Source of the DNA: Dolichospermum sp. LEGE 00240
Lineage (GTDB): Bacteria; Cyanobacteriota; Cyanobacteriia; Cyanobacteriales; Nostocaceae
DNA length: 47,850 nt
Assembly: GCF_015207875.1 (NCBI RefSeq)
Contig: NZ_JADEVZ010000036.1
Location: 1-47,850 of the forward strand
Direction of reading: 5' to 3'
Below the pieces are notes generated by a model. It did no database searches. It had not been told where the DNA came from and saw only the letters and a program-made list of their open reading frames with translations. This document shows, one piece after another, positions 37,684 to 47,766 of this stretch (position 1 is the stretch's first letter; every line of letters starts with the position of its first letter). The position numbers and the translations under genes were made by a program.

Positions 37684-40101
37684 ATGTATAAATTGGTGCA
37701 AACTATTATTAACAGTGATGAAAAAAATGCTTTGAGTGAGTTTATCTTAGGATTGGGTAATCATCATAAACGTTACTTTTTAAGAAACGAGATTTTACAA
37801 GCCTTTGCAGATTATTGTCACCAATTCCAAAAACCTGCTTATTTTTATCACTCTTCCTCCCTAGGAACATTTATTCAGTACACCCATGAAATAATTCTAG
37901 ATAGTGAAAATATTTGGTTCGTCCTTAGACCCAAAATTGCCAGTCAAGAGGTATGGTTATTAAGCGCTGATTTGACCAAGTTTGACTTAATGACACCACA
38001 AGCATTATTAGCTGTGAGCGATCGCTTAGTCAACCGTTACCAACCCCACATTTTAGAAATTGATCTTCATCCCTTCTACCCAGCAGCGCCGAGAATTAGT
38101 GATTCTCGAAATATTGGCCAAGGTTTAACCGTTCTCAATCATTATTTTTGTAATCAATCATTAACAGATCCTGAATATTGGATTCACGCATTATTTCAAT
38201 CACTACAAAGATTAGAATATAATGGCATTAGCCTATTAATTAGTAATCACATTCATTCAGGATTACAACTAACCAAACAAATCAAACTAGCTTTAGAATT
38301 TGTTAGTAATTTATCCCCCGATACACCTTATGAAAAATTTGGTTTTCATCTCCAATCACTCGGTTTAGAACCAGGGTGGGGTAACAATGCAGCCAGAGTT
38401 AGAGAAACCTTAGAACTTCTCGAAAAACTCATAGATAATCCCGAACCTGCTATTTTAGAAACCTTTGTTTCTCGCATTTGTGCAGTTTTCCGCGTCGTCC
38501 TCATTTCCATACATGGTTGGGTTGCACAAGAGGATGTTTTAGGTAGAGATGAAACACTAGGACAAGTTATTTATGTTTTAGAACAAGCCCGGAGTTTAGA
38601 AAACAAAATGCAAGCAGAAATTAAACTTGCAGGTTTAGATATATTAGGAATTAAACCCCATATCATTATATTAACTCGACTGATTCCCAATTGCGAAGGC
38701 ACATTTTGTAACTTACCATTAGAAAAAGTTGATGGTACAGAAAATGCTTGGATTTTGCGCGTTCCTTTTACAGAATCTCAACCAGAAATTACCAACAACT
38801 GGATTTCTAAATTTGAAGTTTGGCCTTATTTAGAAAAATTTGCTCTAGCTGCCGAAACAGAAATTTTAAACCAATTTAAAGGCAAACCAAATCTAATTAT
38901 TGGTAATTACAGTGACGGTAACTTAGTCGCTTTTATTCTCTCCCGAAAAATGAAAGTTACCCAATGTAATATTGCCCATTCTCTAGAAAAACCTAAATTT
39001 CTATTTAGTAACTTATATTGGCAAGATTTAGAATCACAATATCATTTTTCCGCCCAATTTACCGCTGATTTAATCAGCATGAATGCCGCCGACTTTATCA
39101 TCACATCATCCTATCAGGAGATTGTCGGTACACCAGATACAATGGGACAATATGAATCCTATAAATGTTTCACCATGCCCAACTTATATCATGTAATTGA
39201 TGGCATTGATTTATTTAGTCCTAAATTCAACATGGTTTCTCCGGGAGTCAGTGAAAATATATTTTTCCCCTACAACGAAACAACCAATAGAGAATCCCAT
39301 TGTCGTCAACACATCCAAAACCTAATTTTCCATGCAGAACATCCCCAAATTATTGGTAAATTAGAACATCCTCATAAAAAACCGATATTTTCTGTTAGTC
39401 CTATTACCTCAATCAAAAACCTCACAGGTTTAATTGAATGTTTCGGTAAAAGTCAAGAATTACAAGAACAATGTAATCTCATATTATTAACCAGTAAACT
39501 GCATCCAGATTCAGGAACAAACCCAGAAGAAGTTCAAGAAATAGAAAAAATTCACGCAATTATTGATCAATATCATCTTCACCATAAAATCCGCTGGTTA
39601 GGAATGCGTCTTCCTTTAAGCGATATCGCCGAAACCTATCGTGTAATTGCCGATTTTCAAGGAATTTATATTCACTTTGCCCTTTATGAATCCTTTAGCA
39701 GAAGTGTTTTAGAAGCCATGATTTCTGGATTACCAACTTTTACAACTCAATTTGGTGGTTCATTAGAAATTATTGAAAATCACAATAAAGGATTTAATCT
39801 CAACCCTACAGACCTGGAAGGAACAGCCAAAACAATTACTAACTTCTTAGAAAAATGTCATAATTGTCCAGAATATTGGCTAGAGAATTCCCAATGGATG
39901 ATTGAGCGCATTCGCCATAAATATAACTGGAATTCCCACACAAATCAACTGTTGTTATTAGCCAAAATGTTTAGTTTTTGGAACTTCGTTTATCCTGAAG
40001 ATAACGAAGCTAGAGACCGTTACATGGAAAGTTTATTTCATCTCCTTTATAAACCTATCGCCGACAATATTTTATCAGAACACATTCATCAGCAAAAATA
40101 A
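37684..40101 (+). CDS. susA: Sucrose synthase
   Basis: 805-aa GT4-family enzyme that reversibly converts sucrose plus NDP into fructose and NDP-glucose; in filamentous cyanobacteria it mainly cleaves sucrose. Seen: an N-terminal regulatory region, RLIPNCEGTFCNLPLEKV, ENAWILRVPF, NLIIGNYSDGNLVA, TQCNIAHSLEKPKF, FIITSSYQEIVG, KFNMVSPGVSENIFFPY, and the donor-site segment ESFSRSVLEAMISGLPTF with QFGGSLEIIE. The length matches Anabaena SusA (about 806 aa). The start is ATG 37684. Sucrose is the carbon carrier from vegetative cells to heterocysts. The GH65 fusion gene follows on the same strand. Confidence 0.95.
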   Translation: MYKLVQTIINSDEKNALSEFILGLGNHHKRYFLRNEILQAFADYCHQFQKPAYFYHSSSLGTFIQYTHEIILDSENIWFVLRPKIASQEVWLLSADLTKFDLMTPQALLAVSDRLVNRYQPHILEIDLHPFYPAAPRISDSRNIGQGLTVLNHYFCNQSLTDPEYWIHALFQSLQRLEYNGISLLISNHIHSGLQLTKQIKLALEFVSNLSPDTPYEKFGFHLQSLGLEPGWGNNAARVRETLELLEKLIDNPEPAILETFVSRICAVFRVVLISIHGWVAQEDVLGRDETLGQVIYVLEQARSLENKMQAEIKLAGLDILGIKPHIIILTRLIPNCEGTFCNLPLEKVDGTENAWILRVPFTESQPEITNNWISKFEVWPYLEKFALAAETEILNQFKGKPNLIIGNYSDGNLVAFILSRKMKVTQCNIAHSLEKPKFLFSNLYWQDLESQYHFSAQFTADLISMNAADFIITSSYQEIVGTPDTMGQYESYKCFTMPNLYHVIDGIDLFSPKFNMVSPGVSENIFFPYNETTNRESHCRQHIQNLIFHAEHPQIIGKLEHPHKKPIFSVSPITSIKNLTGLIECFGKSQELQEQCNLILLTSKLHPDSGTNPEEVQEIEKIHAIIDQYHLHHKIRWLGMRLPLSDIAETYRVIADFQGIYIHFALYESFSRSVLEAMISGLPTFTTQFGGSLEIIENHNKGFNLNPTDLEGTAKTITNFLEKCHNCPEYWLENSQWMIERIRHKYNWNSHTNQLLLLAKMFSFWNFVYPEDNEARDRYMESLFHLLYKPIADNILSEHIHQQK

Positions 40102-40116
40102 AAATTGTAAAAAATT

Positions 40117-40262
40117 GTAGGTTGGGTAGAACGAAGTAAAACCCAACATTTACAGGAATTTGTTGAGTTTCATCTACAGGAGTTTGTTGGGTTATGGCTA
40201 TCGCCACACCATGGCTAACGCCTCCCGTCAGGGATACGTGAACGTGCCTCAACCCAACCTAC
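40117..40262. mobile_element. 146-bp MITE with GTAGGTTGGGT termini
   Basis: Perfect 11-bp terminal inverted repeats GTAGGTTGGGT and ACCCAACCTAC. It lies between the sucrose synthase and GH65 fusion genes. An internal AACCCAACA segment is related to the core of the element at 24846-25016. Confidence 0.85.
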
Positions 40263-40306
40263 GTAAGTTTTAAATATAAAAAAACAAAAATAACTAATCC
40301 AAAATC

Positions 40307-43192
40307 ATGGATAAAAAAGACCATTTCCGCAACCTTAGCTATACAGACTGGATATTAACTGAAACCCAGTTTAATCCCGAATATTTGCACAGCCGAGAAA
40401 CCATTTTCACCATTGGTAATGGCTATTTAGGAACAAGAGGAACCTTTGAAGAAGGGTATCCCCGTGCATTATCAGCGACATTTATTAACGGCGTTTACGA
40501 TGATGTTCCCGTAGTTTACACCGAACTCGTTAACTGTCCAGATTGGCTACCATTAACATTTATAATTGAGGGAGAACGCTTTCGCCTTGATCAAGGTACA
40601 ACCTTAAAATATCACCGTCAACTAGACTTACATCATGGCATTCTTAGTCGTTGCTTACGGTGGTGTAGTCCTAATGGCAAAGTAATAGATATCCATTTTG
40701 AACGTTTTGCTAGTTTAGCTGACGAGCATATAGTAGGGCAACGTTGTCAAATAACACCAGTAAATTTTGATGGTTTAATTGAAATTCAAGCCAGTGTAAA
40801 CAGCTATTCAGAAAATCAAGGATTCAATCACTGGGAAAGATTAGATCAAAATAAAATTACACAAGGATTCTGGTTGCATAGTCGCACTCGCAGTAGCCGC
40901 ATAGATGTCGGTATAGCGGCAAAAATTAATATTTCCGGGACTAACTCGGATTTACAAATCAACACTACACCTGGTTATCCTAGCCTGAATGCAACTGTGA
41001 TAGGTCAAATTCAACAGACGATTACTATAGTAAAAATCGTGAGTATTTTTACATCTAATGAAATAACAGAACCAGTTGCAGCCGCTAAAGAAAAACTCGT
41101 AAGTTTACCAGATTATATAACCTTAATTGATGCCAATGCCCAAGCCTGGGACACAGTTTGGCAACAAAGTGATATTATGATTGAAGGGGATATGACAGCA
41201 GCTTTTGCAGTGCGTTACAATCTGTTTCAGTTACTAATTGCTGCACCTAGAAATAATCATCAGGTTAGTATACCAGCAAAAACCCTATCCGGCTTTGGTT
41301 ATCACGGTCATATCTTTTGGGATACAGAGATTTTTATTCTGCCATTTTTTACCTTCACCCAACCAAACTTAGCCCGTAATTTACTCAGTTACCGTTATCA
41401 TACTTTACCAGGGGCGCGACGCAAAGCCGCCCATTATGGCTATCAGGGGGCGATGTTTGCTTGGGAAAGTGCGGTGACAGGGGATGAAGCCACACCGCGC
41501 TGGTCACTACGAAGTGATTTTTATGCCGAAGATATCCGTATATGGTGTCGTGATCGAGAAATTCATATTAGTGCGGATATTGCTTACGCTATTTGGTACT
41601 ATTGGCAAGTGACAGAAGATCATGAGTGGATGCGAGATTATGGTGCAGAAATTATTTTAGATACCGCCATTTTCTGGAGTAGTCGAGTGGAATTTAATCC
41701 CCACTTAGAATGTTATGAAATTCGGGGAGTTATTGGTGCAGATGAATATCACGAATCAGTCCATAACAATTGTTTTACAAATCGGATGGTGCAATGGCAT
41801 TTAGAAAAAGCTTTATTTATCTATAATTGGTTGCATTCCACTTTCCCAGAAGTAGCAATAAAACTGGAGCAAAAATTACAAATTACCTCTGAAGTTCTCA
41901 CACATTGGCGCGAAATTATCACTAAAATTCTCATGCTTCACAATCCCGAAACCTTACTCATTGAGCAATGTGAGGGATTTTTTCAATTAGATAATATTAA
42001 CTTAGCTGCTTATGAACCACGAGAAAAATCAATCCAAATTATTTTGGGGATGGAAAAAACCAATCAAGGACAAGTAATTAAACAACCAGATGTATTAATG
42101 CTTCTGTATTTGATGCGGGAATCTGCCGATTTTCCCTACAATCAGTCAACATTACAGGCAAATTGGGACTATTACGCCCCCCGCACAGATATTAGTTATG
42201 GTTCTTCCTTGGGACCTGCCATTCACGCCATTTTAGCCGCTGATTTGGGCAAATTACAGGAGGCTTATGAATGCTTTATGCAAGCGGCAATGGTAGATTT
42301 AGAAGATAAACGCGGAAATACCCAAGATGGGATACATGGTGCTAGTGCTGGAGGCATTTGGCAAACTGTAATATTTGGTTTCGGCGGTATCCAATTGAGA
42401 GAAAATGACCTCATAGCTAATCCCCGCTTACCCCCAACTTGGACAAGGCTGAAATTTAAGTTACAGTGGCATGGTAAATGGCAAGAGTTCGATTTGCGTC
42501 AAGAATTGCCCAAGGCAGGGAAAACCAATATCCGGGGTGTGATTTTTGATTTAGATGGGGTGTTGACTGATACCGCAGAATATCATTACCAAGCTTGGCA
42601 AAAGTTAGCCAATGAGGAAGGGCTATTTTTTAATCGAGAAATTAATGAATCCTTGCGGGGTGTGTCTCGTCGCGCTTCTTTGATGTTAATTATTGGTAAT
42701 AGAGAATATTCAGAAGTACAAATTCAGGAAATGATGGCTCGGAAAAATGATTATTATGTAGAACTAATTCATCATATTACACCCGCAGATTTATTACCGG
42801 GGTCTGTGGCTTTGTTGGCTCAATTGCATCAAGCTGGGATCAAAATCGCCATTGGTTCTGCTAGTAAAAATGCCCGTTTAGTGATTGAAAAATTGGGAAT
42901 TGGCAGTACAATAGATGTTATTACTGATGGTGATACTGTCCAATCTGCCAAACCAGCACCAGATTTATTTTTGAATGCTGCCAACCAGTTAGAAATTCCC
43001 CCAGATGAATGTGTGGTTTTTGAAGATGCAGCCGTAGGTATTACAGCCGCTAAAGCAGCAAATATGTGGGTGGTAGGCTTGGGACCAGAGGAGAGGGTAG
43101 GGGCTGCTGATGTGGTTTTGCCTAGTTTGGCTGGAGTAAAATGGGCAGAATTAGCTGCAAAAATTTTGGGTATTTCTGAATTAAAAGATTAA
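40307..43192 (+). CDS. GH65 disaccharide phosphorylase/hydrolase fused to beta-phosphoglucomutase
   Basis: 961-aa two-enzyme fusion. Residues about 1-735 are a GH65 protein (kojibiose/trehalose/maltose-phosphorylase family): NGYLGTRGTFEEG near the N-terminus, GFGYHGHIFWDTEIF, and the catalytic acid E480 in GADEYHESVHNN. Residues about 742-961 are a HAD-type beta-phosphoglucomutase: VIFDLDGVLTDTAEYH (nucleophile D748, D750), RGVSRRASL, GSASKNARLVIEKLG and FEDAAVGITAAKAANM. A phosphorylase would release beta-glucose 1-phosphate, which the fused mutase turns into glucose 6-phosphate. The disaccharide cannot be read from sequence. Position after sucrose synthase suggests sugar storage or osmolyte turnover. 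The start is ATG 40307. Confidence 0.93.
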   Translation: MDKKDHFRNLSYTDWILTETQFNPEYLHSRETIFTIGNGYLGTRGTFEEGYPRALSATFINGVYDDVPVVYTELVNCPDWLPLTFIIEGERFRLDQGTTLKYHRQLDLHHGILSRCLRWCSPNGKVIDIHFERFASLADEHIVGQRCQITPVNFDGLIEIQASVNSYSENQGFNHWERLDQNKITQGFWLHSRTRSSRIDVGIAAKINISGTNSDLQINTTPGYPSLNATVIGQIQQTITIVKIVSIFTSNEITEPVAAAKEKLVSLPDYITLIDANAQAWDTVWQQSDIMIEGDMTAAFAVRYNLFQLLIAAPRNNHQVSIPAKTLSGFGYHGHIFWDTEIFILPFFTFTQPNLARNLLSYRYHTLPGARRKAAHYGYQGAMFAWESAVTGDEATPRWSLRSDFYAEDIRIWCRDREIHISADIAYAIWYYWQVTEDHEWMRDYGAEIILDTAIFWSSRVEFNPHLECYEIRGVIGADEYHESVHNNCFTNRMVQWHLEKALFIYNWLHSTFPEVAIKLEQKLQITSEVLTHWREIITKILMLHNPETLLIEQCEGFFQLDNINLAAYEPREKSIQIILGMEKTNQGQVIKQPDVLMLLYLMRESADFPYNQSTLQANWDYYAPRTDISYGSSLGPAIHAILAADLGKLQEAYECFMQAAMVDLEDKRGNTQDGIHGASAGGIWQTVIFGFGGIQLRENDLIANPRLPPTWTRLKFKLQWHGKWQEFDLRQELPKAGKTNIRGVIFDLDGVLTDTAEYHYQAWQKLANEEGLFFNREINESLRGVSRRASLMLIIGNREYSEVQIQEMMARKNDYYVELIHHITPADLLPGSVALLAQLHQAGIKIAIGSASKNARLVIEKLGIGSTIDVITDGDTVQSAKPAPDLFLNAANQLEIPPDECVVFEDAAVGITAAKAANMWVVGLGPEERVGAADVVLPSLAGVKWAELAAKILGISELKD

Positions 43193-43363
43193 TTTTGAAA
43201 CCTCTTACCTTTGCGCCTTTGCGTGAGATATAATTAATTTCCGAGAAGTGTACTAACTTCGTGATCTGTGGTTTGGCTAAAATCATCGTACCATAAACCA
43301 ATTGCAGACATTACTTCTGGAGATTGTAGACAAACTACGTCATCCACTTGGAAACGCAATTCT

Positions 43364-43735
43364 TCACAGGTATCTAGGGGTGCAACTGGAACTTTGTAAT
43401 AGTTTCTTTAAATCAATTTCAACTTGTGCATACTCATTAATCAATTGTGACACCAATTCTAAAGACCCTGCCAAATTGCCATTCTTCCCTTTCGATTCTA
43501 ACTCTAAGCAAAGCTGATGGATATCCATTGCTCCCAAAGAAGCACTGCTAGACTTTAGGTTATGGGCTGTTTTTCCCAGGTTATCAGCATCTCCCTGGCT
43601 TGCAGATGTTTGAATAGCGGCGATAATTTTCGGAGATTCCATCAGATAACAGTTGATGATTTCTGCCAACACGTCCTGATCACCTTCGAGCATATCTAGT
43701 AGGGATTCTAAAACCTGAGTATCAATTGAAGACAT
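43364..43735 (-). CDS. Histidine phosphotransfer (HPt) domain protein
   Basis: 123-aa single-domain HPt protein. The phospho-accepting H58 lies in KTAHNLKSSSASLGAMD, the standard HPt signature. HPt proteins relay phosphate between hybrid kinases and response regulators. It lies just downstream (83 bp) of the REC-GAF-GGDEF gene on the same strand, so the two are probably co-transcribed and may form a phosphorelay. The start is ATG 43735. Confidence 0.93.
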   Translation of the reverse strand: MSSIDTQVLESLLDMLEGDQDVLAEIINCYLMESPKIIAAIQTSASQGDADNLGKTAHNLKSSSASLGAMDIHQLCLELESKGKNGNLAGSLELVSQLINEYAQVEIDLKKLLQSSSCTPRYL

Positions 43736-43818
43736 TTGTCAAATTTTGAAGGTGGTCAACTTTACTTGAGTTTGGACTAATTGACATTTCGACTTTCATA
43801 CCCCAATTCACCAAGGCT

Positions 43819-45270
43819 TTATTCATAAATGGCGTAGCGATCGCGTCCTGTCAGTTTTGCCCGATAAAGGGCTTCGTCCGCTTTAGCAATTAGCCATTTT
43901 GGAGAACTGCTACTTTGGGGAATAATAGTCGCAATCCCCAGGCTCAGGGTAAGATATGAACTAATTTGAGAACTTTCGTGAATTAAGTTCCGCGTGCGAA
44001 TATAAGCAAGAATTATTTCCGCAATACAAATTGCACCAGTAGTATCTGTATTCGGTAAAACTAAGGCAAATTCTTCACCACCATAACGGGCTGCTATATC
44101 TCCTGGACGTTGGGCTACTTGATATATAATTTTAGCAACCTCCTTCAAACATTCATCTCCCAATTGATGTCCATAGGTATCATTATAATTCTTAAAAAAG
44201 TCTATATCACAAAGAATCAATGATAATGGCACTTGTTCTCTTTCTAATCGTTTCCATTCTCGCTCTAAAACTTGATCAAAGGAACGACGGTTAGGAATTT
44301 GAGTCAGACTATCTATGTTTGCCAGTTGTTGTAATTTCTGGTTAGCAACTTCTAACTGTTGATATAATTCTGCTTGTTGAATAGCCATAATTAATGGATA
44401 TGTCAATTGTGTAAGTAAATCAATATCCGATTTAGCCCATTTGCGTGGTTTAGAACATTCATAAACTACCAATAATCCCCAAATATTGTTTTCCTGTTCA
44501 ATGGGGACAACCAAATTTGCTTTAGCCTGTAATCCATTAAGTAAATCAATGTGACATGGGGAAAGACCAGCATCATTAACATCTTCAATCACATAAACAT
44601 TACTGTGCCGATATTTATGACTGGATTTATCCAAGAAGTAAGTATCTTTAAATACTCTTCCCAACATGGAACTCCATTCAGGGTCTACAGACTCAACTAT
44701 TACACATCCACTTCCATCCGGTTGAAACCGATAGACAATGACACGATCAGTTTTTAATAATTTACGGACTTCTATAACCGTTGTACTCAGAATTAGTTCT
44801 AAGTTTAAAGATGTGCGAATTTTTTGGGTAATTTTAGCGACCAACTGCTCTTGTTTAACTTTATACTGGAATTCTTTGATGAGCCAGTGCATTTGCAGTA
44901 AGCGGCGCACTCTTTGTTTTAAAACTGCCCAATCAATCGGTTTAGTAATATAGTCAACAGCACCAACTTCAAATGCTTTATCTACAGAACCTTGATCATC
45001 CAGTCCTGTAATCATCAAGATAGAGATATTGGGATCAAGTGCGTGTAACTGGGCGCAACAAATAAAACCATCCATTACTGGCATCATCGCATCCAGTAGC
45101 ACAATATCCGGCGGTGAATTCAGGCAAATATCCAGGGCAGCTTTACCATCAGCAGCTACCATTACCTCATACCCCTCTTTTTCCATAGCAAGACGTAGTT
45201 GCATTTGTATAACTAAGTCATCATCTACAACTAACACTAATGTATGATTGGTGTGAATAGAGGGAGCCAC
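43819..45270 (-). CDS. Response regulator with GAF and GGDEF (diguanylate cyclase) domains
   Basis: 483 aa. Receiver domain (about 10-125): LVLVVDDD, phospho-acceptor Asp in VLLDAMMPVMDG, and TKPID with the conserved Lys. GAF domain (about 150-305): TDRVIVYRFQPDGSG and SPCHIDLL, similar to phytochrome-class GAF domains, but the usual chromophore Cys position is a SPCHID-type context that could in principle bind a bilin. GGDEF domain (about 325-483): DSLTQIPNRRSFD, ILCDIDFFKNYND, and GGEEF as the active site, with RPGD five residues earlier as an inhibitory c-di-GMP site. It therefore likely makes c-di-GMP. Partner: the HPt protein downstream. Confidence 0.92.
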   Translation of the reverse strand: MAPSIHTNHTLVLVVDDDLVIQMQLRLAMEKEGYEVMVAADGKAALDICLNSPPDIVLLDAMMPVMDGFICCAQLHALDPNISILMITGLDDQGSVDKAFEVGAVDYITKPIDWAVLKQRVRRLLQMHWLIKEFQYKVKQEQLVAKITQKIRTSLNLELILSTTVIEVRKLLKTDRVIVYRFQPDGSGCVIVESVDPEWSSMLGRVFKDTYFLDKSSHKYRHSNVYVIEDVNDAGLSPCHIDLLNGLQAKANLVVPIEQENNIWGLLVVYECSKPRKWAKSDIDLLTQLTYPLIMAIQQAELYQQLEVANQKLQQLANIDSLTQIPNRRSFDQVLEREWKRLEREQVPLSLILCDIDFFKNYNDTYGHQLGDECLKEVAKIIYQVAQRPGDIAARYGGEEFALVLPNTDTTGAICIAEIILAYIRTRNLIHESSQISSYLTLSLGIATIIPQSSSSPKWLIAKADEALYRAKLTGRDRYAIYE

Positions 45271-45331
45271 AATTTCCTCGCTGAACTTGAACTAATATTA
45301 CACTTGTTACATAAATTATACGGTGTTGTTG

Positions 45332-45507
45332 CCCATATTCCGCACTTCACAATGTAGTATCCATCTTTTCAAGAATTATTCCTAATAAGGGTTAAATTTT
45401 TCAATATTAATACTTAAAATGATGGATAAAATATGTGTTTTATTAAACGATAAAAAATAAAATTATGGAAATATTCGCGTATTACAAAATGAAGTGCGGA
45501 AAGTGGG
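45332..45507. mobile_element. 176-bp MITE, CCGCACTTCA termini, copy 2
   Basis: Inverted near-identical copy of 18562-18737. The termini are CCATATTCCGCACTTCA and, on the other strand, CCACTTTCCGCACTTCA. It is flanked by the 6-bp direct repeat TTGTTG (45326-45331 and 45508-45513), different from the TTATAC flanks of copy 1. The rest of the 45271-45679 gap shows no gene I can support. Confidence 0.9.
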
Positions 45508-45679
45508 TTGTTGAGTAAAGGTATGATTTTATTTCCCGCAGAGACGCTCCAAGCGCAGAGAGTAGGAGTTTGAGAGATGGAATTTTCGACTTTCATACGC
45601 CAACTCACCAGCGCCCAATTTTACAGGAATATCCGGTAAGGGTAAAGCTCATTAGCTAAAGCCGCTGAGAGTGTCAAAT

Positions 45680-46123
45680 TTAATTGGTTTTCACGTTTAA
45701 GGCATATTCTTTAAACCTTTCCAAGTCTGCTTGAATTGTGGATTCTACCACTTTTCCTAAAAATAAGTTATCCATCAGTCTACCAATTAGTCCTGGAATA
45801 GCATAGGAAACTGTCATTTTCACAATACTTATATCATAGCGATCATAAAAGCGAATAGCCCCTTGATTTGGTAAACCATCAACTGATTCCCATTGAATAA
45901 TTTGATTAGGAATCATCTTCGTAATTCGGGATTTCCAAGTAAATTCTAACCCGCCTGTACTGAGTTTCCACAGGGAAATTTCTAGGTTATCTGGAGAAAT
46001 TGTCACTGAATCAATCCATTTCATCCATTTAGGCATTTGCTCTAAATCAGACCACAATCCCCATGCTAGTTCTATGGGAACTTCTACTTCTACTTGAACG
46101 CTGTGTTCTAACCATTCACTCAT
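45680..46123 (-). CDS. SRPBCC (START-like/cyclase-dehydrase) family protein
   Basis: 147-aa protein with the SRPBCC pattern: VQVEVEVPIELAWGLWSDLE, MPKWMKWIDSV, RITKMIPNQIIQWESVDGL, and a C-terminal helix (ADLERFKEYALNV). Such proteins bind hydrophobic ligands in a helix-grip fold. It follows zds on the same strand, an arrangement also found in other cyanobacteria (for example near Synechocystis slr0940), so a role linked to carotenoid handling is possible but not shown. The start is ATG 46123. Confidence 0.87.
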   Translation of the reverse strand: MSEWLEHSVQVEVEVPIELAWGLWSDLEQMPKWMKWIDSVTISPDNLEISLWKLSTGGLEFTWKSRITKMIPNQIIQWESVDGLPNQGAIRFYDRYDISIVKMTVSYAIPGLIGRLMDNLFLGKVVESTIQADLERFKEYALNVKTN

Positions 46124-46128
46124 AGGAT

Positions 46129-46197
46129 TTTAGATTTTAGATTTTAGATTTTAGATTGGTGATTGGTAATTGGTAATGGGTGATTGGTGATTGGTAA
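46129..46197. repeat. STRR arrays upstream of the SRPBCC gene
   Basis: Four ATTTTAG heptamers, then several ATTGGTG/ATTGGTA heptamers. A further block of CTATTCC heptamers lies at about 46211-46242. Confidence 0.85.
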
Positions 46198-46267
46198 ACT
46201 TTTACTTATTTCCTATTCCCTATTCCCTATTCCCTATTCCCTGTCCCCGTGGCGTAGCACCTGTCAC

Positions 46268-47722
46268 CTATTTCTTCCCACTTTCGAGGATTGCTTTAGC
46301 GGCACGTTTTCCAGAAACTGTTGCTCCTTCCATGCTGTCAATATAATCTTGTTGTGTGTAACTTCCAGCTAGGAAAAAGTTAGGGACAGGTGTTTTTTGA
46401 TCAGGACGGTAGACATCCATTCCTGGTGCTTCTCTGTACAAAGATTGCGCCAGTTTGACGACACTATACCAAGTCATGTTTAAATCTCTTGACGAGGGGA
46501 ACAGTTCATGCACTTGCTTGAGGACATGATTAGCGATCGCTTCATTACTTTGTTTAATGAAAGGATCCCCCGGTGTCAATACCAGTTGTAACAATGAACC
46601 CTCGCCAGGACGATAATAATCGGCGGGACTAGTTAAAGCCAAATCAGCAAAACAGGAAAAATCAGCATCAGCGGTATACAACAAATTATCTATCCCTGCT
46701 GCCTGTAGGGGTGGTGTTACTCCGCCCTTACCGCGTTTTTCCTCATCTTGTAGTTCTGTCACCCAACCATCAAAACGTAGCTGTACTGTAGCGACGGGGA
46801 CAGCATCTAGCTTATAAATGTTATCAAATTCTGGCCATTTCCGCCAAGGTTGGGGTAAAACTCGTTGAATTCCCGGGACATCACAAGCACATAGATAAGC
46901 GTCAGCAGTGATCACTTCTTCTGTATCACCTTGGGCAACTAATATCCCTGTAACTTGGGTTTGTTCTCCAGACTCAGCAAATTGAATTTCTCTGACTTGA
47001 CGACGGGTGTATATTTTTGTGCCTCTTTCTTCTAAATACTTAACAATAGGTTTGTGTAAATATTCATGAGGTGAACCTTCGAGCATTCGCAGAATTGAAG
47101 CTTCTGTTCGGACAGCAAAAAACTGGAAAATTGTCAACATACACCGGGCGGATATGTTATCACAATCTATAAATCCCAAGGCGTAAGCAATAGGATTCCA
47201 GAGACGTTTGATGCTGCCTTTACTGCCTCCGTGACTGTAGAACCAGTCGGAAAAACTGATTTTATCTAATTTGCGAATAGTTTTCATGGCCCCATCAAAG
47301 TCTACCAAACCTTGAACTATTGGGCTAGTCCCCAGGGCGATCGCATTTTGGAATTTATCCCGTACCGAAAGTTGAGAAGTGGTAAAAAACGCCTTTAATC
47401 CATTAAAAGGCGCACCTGTGAAAAAGCGAAAATCTAATGCCCCAGTTTGTCCACCTTTATTGATAAAAGTATGGCTATGTTCCTTGAGGCGTAAGTTATC
47501 ACCAGCCCCCACCTTTTCCATCAACTCAAACAAATTGTAGTAGCAGCCAAAAAAGACGTGCAGCCCCATTTCAATATGGTTGCCGTCACCATCTACCCAA
47601 CTGCTAACTTTACCCCCCACAAACGGACGGGACTCGAAAATTTCTACTTCACAGCCAGCATCTACTAAATCTATAGCAGTTGCCAACCCTGCTAATCCCG
47701 CACCCACAATTGCAACGCGCAT
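46268..47722 (-). CDS. zds: Zeta-carotene desaturase
   Basis: 484-aa FAD-dependent desaturase (CrtQ/ZDS) converting zeta-carotene to lycopene in the plant-like poly-cis carotenoid pathway. Seen: dinucleotide-binding [17 protein letters not shown], then [18 protein letters not shown] and [17 protein letters not shown] near the N-terminus, [17 protein letters not shown] in the middle, and the C-terminal carotenoid desaturase signature [20 protein letters not shown]. The length and motifs match cyanobacterial ZDS rather than phytoene desaturase. The start is ATG 47722. STRRs lie upstream to the window end. Confidence 0.95.
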   Translation of the reverse strand: MRVAIVGAGLAGLATAIDLVDAGCEVEIFESRPFVGGKVSSWVDGDGNHIEMGLHVFFGCYYNLFELMEKVGAGDNLRLKEHSHTFINKGGQTGALDFRFFTGAPFNGLKAFFTTSQLSVRDKFQNAIALGTSPIVQGLVDFDGAMKTIRKLDKISFSDWFYSHGGSKGSIKRLWNPIAYALGFIDCDNISARCMLTIFQFFAVRTEASILRMLEGSPHEYLHKPIVKYLEERGTKIYTRRQVREIQFAESGEQTQVTGILVAQGDTEEVITADAYLCACDVPGIQRVLPQPWRKWPEFDNIYKLDAVPVATVQLRFDGWVTELQDEEKRGKGGVTPPLQAAGIDNLLYTADADFSCFADLALTSPADYYRPGEGSLLQLVLTPGDPFIKQSNEAIANHVLKQVHELFPSSRDLNMTWYSVVKLAQSLYREAPGMDVYRPDQKTPVPNFFLAGSYTQQDYIDSMEGATVSGKRAAKAILESGKK

Positions 47723-47766
47723 TCCCTCTTCCTTGTTCAGTTTCTTTACAAATTGTAACTGAATTG

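Noticed and set aside
40055-40252. 65-aa reading frame on the minus strand
   Set aside because: It lies almost wholly inside the GTAGGTTGGGT inverted-repeat element and has no family features.
45414-45608. 64-aa reading frame on the minus strand
   Set aside because: Mostly the 176-bp MITE sequence; the near-identical copy at 18.6 kb shows it is element DNA.
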